Of a DNA stretch of 64,000 nucleotides, positions 57,481 to 64,000 are shown in pieces (position 1 is the stretch's first letter; each line of letters opens with the position of its first letter). Below the pieces are notes generated by a model that had not been told where the DNA came from, ran no database searches, and worked only from the letters and a program-made list of their open reading frames with translations. Source of the stretch: Aquila chrysaetos chrysaetos. Taxonomy: Eukaryota > Chordata > Aves > Accipitriformes > Accipitridae. Made by a program: the position numbers and the translations under genes. The stretch lies in contig NC_044008.1 of NCBI RefSeq assembly GCF_900496995.4, forward strand, positions 13,959,276 to 14,023,275, in the 5' to 3' direction.

Positions 57481-60400
57481 CTTAACTATACCCTCTAGTT
57501 TAATTTCGGGTATGACAAGATCGCTGTCTGTATGTGTAATGATCTTTATTCTCATGCCATTTATATCTCTGTGGTTTCACTTTTTGTGTCTCTAAGAAGT
57601 ATTTGGCTCTAGCTCTGTGCTTTTATTCACCACAGAGCAAGTAGGTTACTGTGGGGCAGAACGCATCATCTGACAACCCCAATGCTGGGTTTCGGTGGGT
57701 CTTTAAGATGATCTGACTGCCTTGATGGCTGTGAATGTAGCCCTTCGGCAGAAAGTGCCTGTTTTGTGTCCTCTGGAATATGGGAGGAAAATTCATCCTG
57801 CCAAGACACTGCTTCCTTGTTTGGCATATGATCAGCCTGCAAAATGAGAGGGCTACTGCACTGGCAGTACTACAGACTGCTCAGAGAGGGACAAGATGCA
57901 AATGTGTAGGAAAGGAAGGAGGCATGTTATGAGAGTATGGAAGAATATACTCTTACGAACTTCATGGTGGAAATATGCTGGCTGAGGGTGTTCCAGGCTG
58001 CGTACATCTGCAGAAAGAGTATCTAGACTGCCTGAAGAGAATGCTGATAGTGACCACAAGCCTGAGTTTTCACCAGCAGTATCCCAAATAGGTTGCTCTC
58101 AGGATGATTTTGGGGGTGCACCAATAGCGATGTGCTGATTGTGGGAGTGTGACAGTCAGTCCAACCATTTATTCTACGTGCTTTATAAGAGCTGTCTATA
58201 AAGCTGCAGAGTGTTAAAATTGTCTCTTCCTTCTCATGTTTGAACATAACACCTTTGAAGTCTTAGACAATATTGGAGGTTCATAGACATTTATTTCCTT
58301 CTAAACAGTGACATACCCATTCAGACATCCTAGGATTGGAACAACTTCTTTGAATTCACTATCTGTCTCATTTTTGAGTTTAAAGTCGTAATACCTCTGA
58401 CAACAATGCAGAATAAAACCAGTGATAGTCATGGAAGAACTGGGGCCACTGTTTACTCATATACTTTCAGAGCACATAGGGAAAGACAAAGCCACATAGA
58501 AACATAAAATCATATATAAACAGGCTTTTTCAGAAAGAAACTAAGCAAGCTTGGTATCCTGTTCATTTTTATTCACTGCTCTGTACTTTCACCCTCCCAG
58601 CGCAATAATCCGAGCCCACTTCTCTCCATGCTTTCCATGACATATGTTTGGGCAAGAGACAGTGTGTGCTGTGGTTAATCCAGTTAGCCATATGTGCAGG
58701 CAGACTGGCCAGCAAGTGCACATGCCCACTGCCAACTGGCTCATGCTAAGATAATACAGGCTGCTGTGTTCTACCTACTTTTCCCATACTCAGGGAACTA
58801 ATTTGAGTCTCCTTCCTATATCCAGATACTAGTGTTAAAAGAAAATTTTAGGAACTGAATTACTTTGGGCTGTATTAGGCTTACTTCAGGGGTGTACTAT
58901 TACATGCTCCGAGGCCTTGGTCCCTGGACTGACCAGAACAGATGCCTTTGGAGCATCATTTAGATCCCATCAAACACAGATTTTTAATATTTACTTTCTA
59001 TGAAAACCAGGCTGCAGGGAAAAGGACAGATACATACCCAGGTTTCTTCACAGTGTGAACTGGGGTGTAGCTTGAGTTGCCCACCTTTACTGAGAAACTG
59101 GGAAATGCTCGAAGATATCCTAATCCACAGAAAGCCCTTTAAATTTCTTTCCTTGTTTCAAATATCATTGAAATTGGCAGATTAGTTTGACAGAAAGGCA
59201 CAGAGCATGTTTCACAAGAAACCTGGTTAAAATGAGATAATGCTGGTGGTATTGTAACCGAGAACTTCTGCATAATTTCAAGTAAGTTAGTTTTTAGATT
59301 ACAATGAAAAATACATTATGAAATGGAAAACAAGAAAAAAAAAAGACTTTTTAAATCTTGTAAAGTTACTATAGGGAAGTAGTCATGAATAAGAAAGAAG
59401 GTGTATAGCAATGAGGTAAGCCAGAGCTTCCTTGTGATTGCTTGTAGATACTCAGAATCATGGACCATCCTTTTCCTTGCCTGCACAAACTGTTTGTGTA
59501 GCTTTATTATACAAGCATCATAGAAATACAGGGCTAGAAGGGGCTTCAAGAAATTCCATAGTCCAAACCACCACATTCAGTGAGGATCTTTCATAATTGG
59601 AGTATTACTGTAACTGTCAGCACCCCATGCAGGCATGCTATGTGCTACATGAAGCTGCTTTCAGATGCTAAGCTGCTGCTCTGGCACTAATGGAAACTAC
59701 TGGGTTCCCAGGCTGACCTCAGTACCCTGCTACCGCCTTCCTGAAATGAGTCTGAAACCTCTTCTTCATCCACAGCTCCCGGGAGGAAGAGGGAAAGGAA
59801 ATCCGCTTTGGTTTTAACAGCTGGCACTGAACAGAGGAGAGAGTTATAAATAAATGGAAATAAAGAATGAAGGCATGTGACTAAAGCCATGAAGGTCACT
59901 TTTTGGTATGCCAGCAGATGAGCAATGCTCCAAGTGGCATTTGACAAAATGTCACTCTGAATGTGTAGACATGATGATGATGTCAAAAGAGGCTCATTTG
60001 AATTGGGATTCAGGAGGATCCTCTATTTAAATCCTGTCTGAGCTACTGACAGGCTGCATGACCTTCTACAATATATTGAGCTCCATGGGTCAAATTGGTC
60101 CTCGCTGCAACTAAATTGACTACAATGGAATTATTCTGGGAGTGAACTTGATTTCTCAGAAATCAGTCAACACAGCTGGTTCACTGAATAAATGAAAGAA
60201 AGCAAGCATAGATGTCACTGGAAAACAGATGCATCTGAACAGAGTTTTTTAGTTTTGGCAACACTAGAGCAGAACTGCACAACTGTTACTTAAAATGCAT
60301 AAATAATTGTTGATGGTGGTTTATTGACAATGTAAACTCTATGAAAGTAACAAAGCTACGAAAGTGCCATTGTCTTTTTTAAAGGGAATGTAATTATCAT

Positions 60401-61440
60401 GTATGTTATAAATAACTTGGGAAATGACTGATGCTTCTTTAAGTATTCTGGTATAAATAGTTTTTTCTTCAAAATATAGTAACGATAAATGACTCAAGCA
60501 TACAGCACAATGCTGCACAGTGGTAACCTTCTTCCATAGAAAATGCTTTTGGAGTCAGATAACAAAATAATGGTGTTAATTAATAAAATATAATTGTTAT
60601 TAAAAGTACTTAAACAACATAAGCAGAGGATAAAACTACCTCTAAAATGGAAAAAAAAAAAAAGATTGCTTCTAAGCTTCCTGCTTCTTGGGATAGAAGC
60701 TTTTAGAAACCACAACTTCTATGGATTTTGGGGTAGATAAAGAACAAGTGACTTGCTTCTTTGTAGCAAATGAAGTGAGCAACTGGTGTTCTCTTACTGA
60801 TGTTTAACTCTGCTATTTATGTTTAATCATAGAAGTACTGGAAGTTTCAAGTGGGATTTCCCCTAGTTTCACCAGGACCTCTACAAAAGTAAGTTTCTTT
60901 AGAGTTGAAATGAAGAAGTTAGATTGGGAGCATGTTTTCAAGCCTAGCTGAAAGGACACCAAATCTTGATGTCTGTGTACCTGTGTCACTAGGAGAACTT
61001 TGGGGAGCTTAGAAAGTCAGTGTAAAAAGACCTAGACAAAACAGTGATTTACAGAGCAATTGCAAGGGATGTTCTCCAGCACAGATAAAGCTAAACAAAG
61101 GGTTCTTCTCTTATCCCTGCCATTTCTGTTATTTAAACCAAATGAGCAATTACAAGTCAAAGGGTTTTTCTATCCCAGCTGCTCATGTGATTGAAGTTAA
61201 AAAAGTATTTACAAAACACAAAATTGAACAACCTCAATAATTTTCCAGTTTTATGCTGTACTGTTCTTTTACCTAATTCTAGATAAAACAATACTGAGAT
61301 TTAACAAATAGGAAAAAAAATACTTGGCATAATTTAAGAAAACTTGGAGATGTGACACTGGTACATTTTTTCCTCCTTTTTCATGCCAATTTAGTAATGA
61401 GGACAATGGAGTTGCTTCTCTGGACATGATTAAAAAAGAG
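57481..61440. other. Intergenic region between CR1 copies
   Basis: No gene was recognised. A short, old CR1 3'-end-like piece lies at about 59516-59575, and a fainter one may lie near 60830. Confidence 0.5.
59516..59580 (-). mobile_element. Old CR1 3'-end fragment, weak
   Basis: On the plus strand ATCATAGAAATACAGGGCTAG, AAGGGGCTTCAAGAA and AGTCCAAACCACC resemble the antisense CR1 end (ATAGAATxxxGG..AAGGGAC..AGTCCAACC). Short and diverged. Confidence 0.4.
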
Positions 61441-62170
61441 ATCTGAAAGGGTTTTCCAGTTCATCCTCTTGCTTCAGAGCAGAATCCACTCTATCTAATC
61501 AGCTCCTGACAGATATTTGTTCAACCTGACCTTGAAAATTTGCAGTCATGATGATTCTTCAGACCTCTCCAGAGTGAGCTACTGCATAACATTTCTTATA
61601 TTTCAAAAGCTTTTTGTAAAATTTAACTTAAATCTTCAAGCTGCAATTTAAGGCTATTACTTCATGCCATATCAAGTTGACACGAAGAACAGTTTGTATC
61701 TCTGCAATACTTTTTATGTGTTTAAGAACTGATATCATATCTTCCCTCAATCCTCTCATTGCTAGACTAAACAAATGAACTCTTTCAATCTTACCTCATG
61801 GGTCACATTTTCTATACCTCTGAAAATGACATGGCTCTACTGTGGTTTCTTTATTGGTCCTTCTTCAAGTAAGGAGCCCCAGAATGGATGTTGTACTCCA
61901 GCTGAGGTCTTATCAGTGCTGATTTGAACAGAGCCTTGCTTCATGTATCTTTTATAGAGCTGTTTATACACCCCAGTGTGAAGTCTGCTTATTTTACAAC
62001 AGTATGACAGCACTGGCTTGTTCAGTTTATGATGCAATGCTACCCCTCGATGCTTTTCTGAGGGGTGTGCTGCTTACCCCTCCGTCATCTCCTGTACAGC
62101 TGATGAGTCTTAAAAATAATACCTTACATCCTTCCATCTTCAACAACATCCTGTTTTTTTCAGACCACTT
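61440..62170 (-). mobile_element. Ancient CR1 LINE fragment
   Basis: The plus strand reads as antisense CR1 in order: AAAGGGTTTTCCAGTTCATC, a CTTCAGACCTCTCC segment, GAACTCTTTCAATCTTACCTC, a TTTTCTATACCTCTGAAAATG segment, and TGTACTCCAGCTGAGGTCTT. All the classical landmarks are present but heavily mutated, so it is old. Confidence 0.7.
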
Positions 62171-62639
62171 CTGTGGTTTTTACCATTTTTTATTCTGATG
62201 TTTATCCTATGATGTGATGTAGTTGTGCACTCTTACCACTTAGTCCACTGCATTAAGTGACAGATTCACTTTCCTGTCTCCTAAGGAAAGGCCATGCACC
62301 ACTCATGAAGGTGTCATGGGGCAGAACTAGCACAATTCATGCATGCCATGACCACTCCCTGCCCACTTCCATGTGGCCCTCAGGAGAAGACAAAAGGGAA
62401 TGGGACGTGAGATGGGAGAATTTTCAAGGAAAATTGAATCTGGCCCCTAGACAGATCCAGAGTATTTCCTTAGCTAGCCATGCATGCTTCCTGCAAGACC
62501 AGGTTAAGACACTCATTATAGTCAAGATATGAAGCATCTATTGCTTCTCCTTAATATGCAAGGCCTATGTCCCAGTTCTGGAATGTTGCTTTTAATAGGT
62601 TGTTTTCTGGTAAAACCGCATTACCTGTTACTTATCACC

Positions 62640-62950
62640 ATAGGATTACAGGATAATTTAGTTTGAAAGGGACCTTAGGAGGTCTCTAGTCCAACCTCCT
62701 GCTCAAACCACGGTCAGCTATGAGTTCAGATCAGACTTTATCCTGTTGGATTTTGAAAACCTGCAAGAGTGTAGACTTCACAAGCTCTCTGGGCAGCCAG
62801 TTCCATGGCTTGACTGCCTTACAGTGAAAATGTTTTCCCTTAAATCCAGTTTGAACCTCTCTTATTTCAACTTATGCCCATTGTCTGTCATTCTCCCACC
62901 ATACAGCCTTTTGAAGACCCTGGCTCCATCTTCTTGATAATCTCCTCTTT
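62640..62950 (-). mobile_element. CR1 LINE 3' fragment
   Basis: On the plus strand AGGATTACAGGATAATTTAG, AAGGGACCTTAGGAGGTCTC and TAGTCCAACCTCCTGCTCAA start the antisense CR1 3' end. CTCTGGGCAGCCAGTTCCA and the AGTGAAAATGTTTTCCCTTA region follow. It is 5'-truncated. Confidence 0.85.
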
Positions 62951-63299
62951 GCTATTTTATAGATGCTTAGGAATACTTTATTTTTTCTATTATTTGGCAA
63001 AAGGAACTAAAAGACAAAGAACTGCCTTTCCTGAATTCCTGAGTCTTGGATTCTCCCTTTTTTCCATTTGCATGCCTGACCATTTCTTTTCTTAACTTAC
63101 ACGTTCCTTAGAGAGGGAATGAAGCAGTTACTTCTGAGAACTAGTAGAGAATGGTTTAGGGAGCTATATCAGGCTGATGCAATTTAGAACATTTAATTTA
63201 TCTAAGTTGTCTTTATCTGTTCTTTCCCTTTTCTATCTGGAAGTCTTATTCCCTTCTCTAACTTACAAATCAAAGCAAGGCAACATACACAAGCATTTG

Positions 63300-63531
63300 C
63301 AGAAGTCAAAGCAAGGAGGTAAAAAAAGAGACATGAGGAAGCATTTCTTTACCAAGAGGATGGTCAAACACTGGAACAGGCTTCCTAGATTGGTAGTCAA
63401 TGCCCCAAGCCTGTCAGTGTTTAAGAGGCATTTGGACAATGCCCTTAACAACATGCTTTAACTTTTGGTCAGCCCTGAAGTGGTCAGGCAGTTGGACTAG
63501 ATGATCACTGTAGGTCCCTTCCAACTGAAAT
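63300..63531 (+). mobile_element. CR1 LINE 3' fragment
   Basis: Plus-strand translation keeps MRKHFFTKRMVKHWNRLPRL, then VVNAPSLSVFKRHLDNALNN. This is followed by GGACTAGATGATCACTGTAG and GTCCCTTCCAACTGAAATATTC, the standard CR1 3' end. It runs straight into the ATTCC array. Confidence 0.9.
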
Positions 63532-63571
63532 ATTCCATTCCATTCCATTCCATTCCATTCCATTCCATTCC
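63532..63571 (+). repeat. (ATTCC)8 satellite at a CR1 tail
   Basis: Eight perfect copies of ATTCC begin where CR1 normally carries its ATTCTRTG repeats. Confidence 0.93.
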
Positions 63572-64000
63572 AGGTTCTGCTGTGAGTGTCAGCCACCATT
63601 TCATGCAAGTCAAGTTGTCTGTTTAAAAGCAGGTACTTTGAGTTCAACTGGAGCGTCTCATTGACTGTGCTGAACTTTGATTCAGGCCTTTAGAGTCTTT
63701 GCCTGCAAAGATCAGATAGCAAATCTTAACTACGTGCATAGTTCCTGGTGCTTTATTGCAAACTGTATAGATGGGGTTTCCTTATTCAAATGTACATGAT
63801 TTGGGGTAGATTTTATGCAGGCAGAGAGAGTCAATCCATACTTTTCTGAGAAATGTATGAGGGCCTTACATGGATGAGAGGAAAATTGCGTGTAAATACC
63901 ACATATTGTTTCTTGTATTTATCCAGAGGCTGCTGAAAACTTTGAAAAATTGTAAAAAGAATAGTTTCAAGAGGCTTTGGGGAGTTTAGAGTTGCTCAAT
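63572..64000. other. Intergenic end of window
   Basis: No feature was recognised in the last 430 bases. Confidence 0.5.

Noticed and set aside
59687..59986. 99-codon minus-strand frame in the right intergenic region
   Set aside because: No recognised domain, and no acceptor/donor pair linking it to another frame.

Overview
The window looks like a gene-sparse, intron-rich piece of a bird genome. Three vertebrate genes can be read exon by exon. The order FBXL13(-) / ARMC10(+) / NAPEPLD(-) is the one known from human 7q22. CR1 LINE fragments with their typical 3' tails are scattered through it. One solo LTR of a type I recognise as avian sits inside NAPEPLD. Nothing bacterial, no CRISPR array and no RNA gene was recognised.

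Layout. About 1-18.7 kb is the 5' part of FBXL13 (DRC6, a ciliary F-box/LRR protein) on the minus strand. Six coding exons join in frame, and the F-box and LRR exons lie beyond the left edge. A CpG island (about 18.2-20.1 kb) serves FBXL13 leftward and ARMC10 rightward. ARMC10 (19,706-26,742, plus) is complete in six exons and encodes 299 residues. NAPEPLD (minus) lies tail to tail with it. Its four coding exons (40,432 down to 30,866) encode a complete 394-residue N-acyl-phosphatidylethanolamine phospholipase D with every expected metal ligand. Its CpG-island promoter is at about 51.1-52.5 kb. The right 11.5 kb is intergenic, with several decayed CR1 copies.

How the genes relate. They share no pathway. 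FBXL13 belongs to the motile-cilium nexin-dynein regulatory complex, ARMC10 is a membrane-anchored armadillo protein, and NAPEPLD makes N-acylethanolamines such as anandamide. What links them is arrangement: head-to-head FBXL13/ARMC10, tail-to-tail ARMC10/NAPEPLD.

Points most worth a second look: (1) the NAPEPLD CpG-island exon is open in frame into the canonical start, giving a possible acidic/Gln-rich N-terminal extension and, further upstream, a signal-peptide-like start; (2) a convincing but unidentified plus-strand terminal exon (17,592-17,738) lies antisense in FBXL13 intron 1; (3) two direct copies of an ORF-like segment (44.86 and 45.23 kb) lie in NAPEPLD intron 1; (4) an (ATTCC)8 array has grown from a CR1 tail. 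Exon edges were set by eye from splice consensus and reading phase. Transcription starts, poly(A) sites and repeat edges are approximate.
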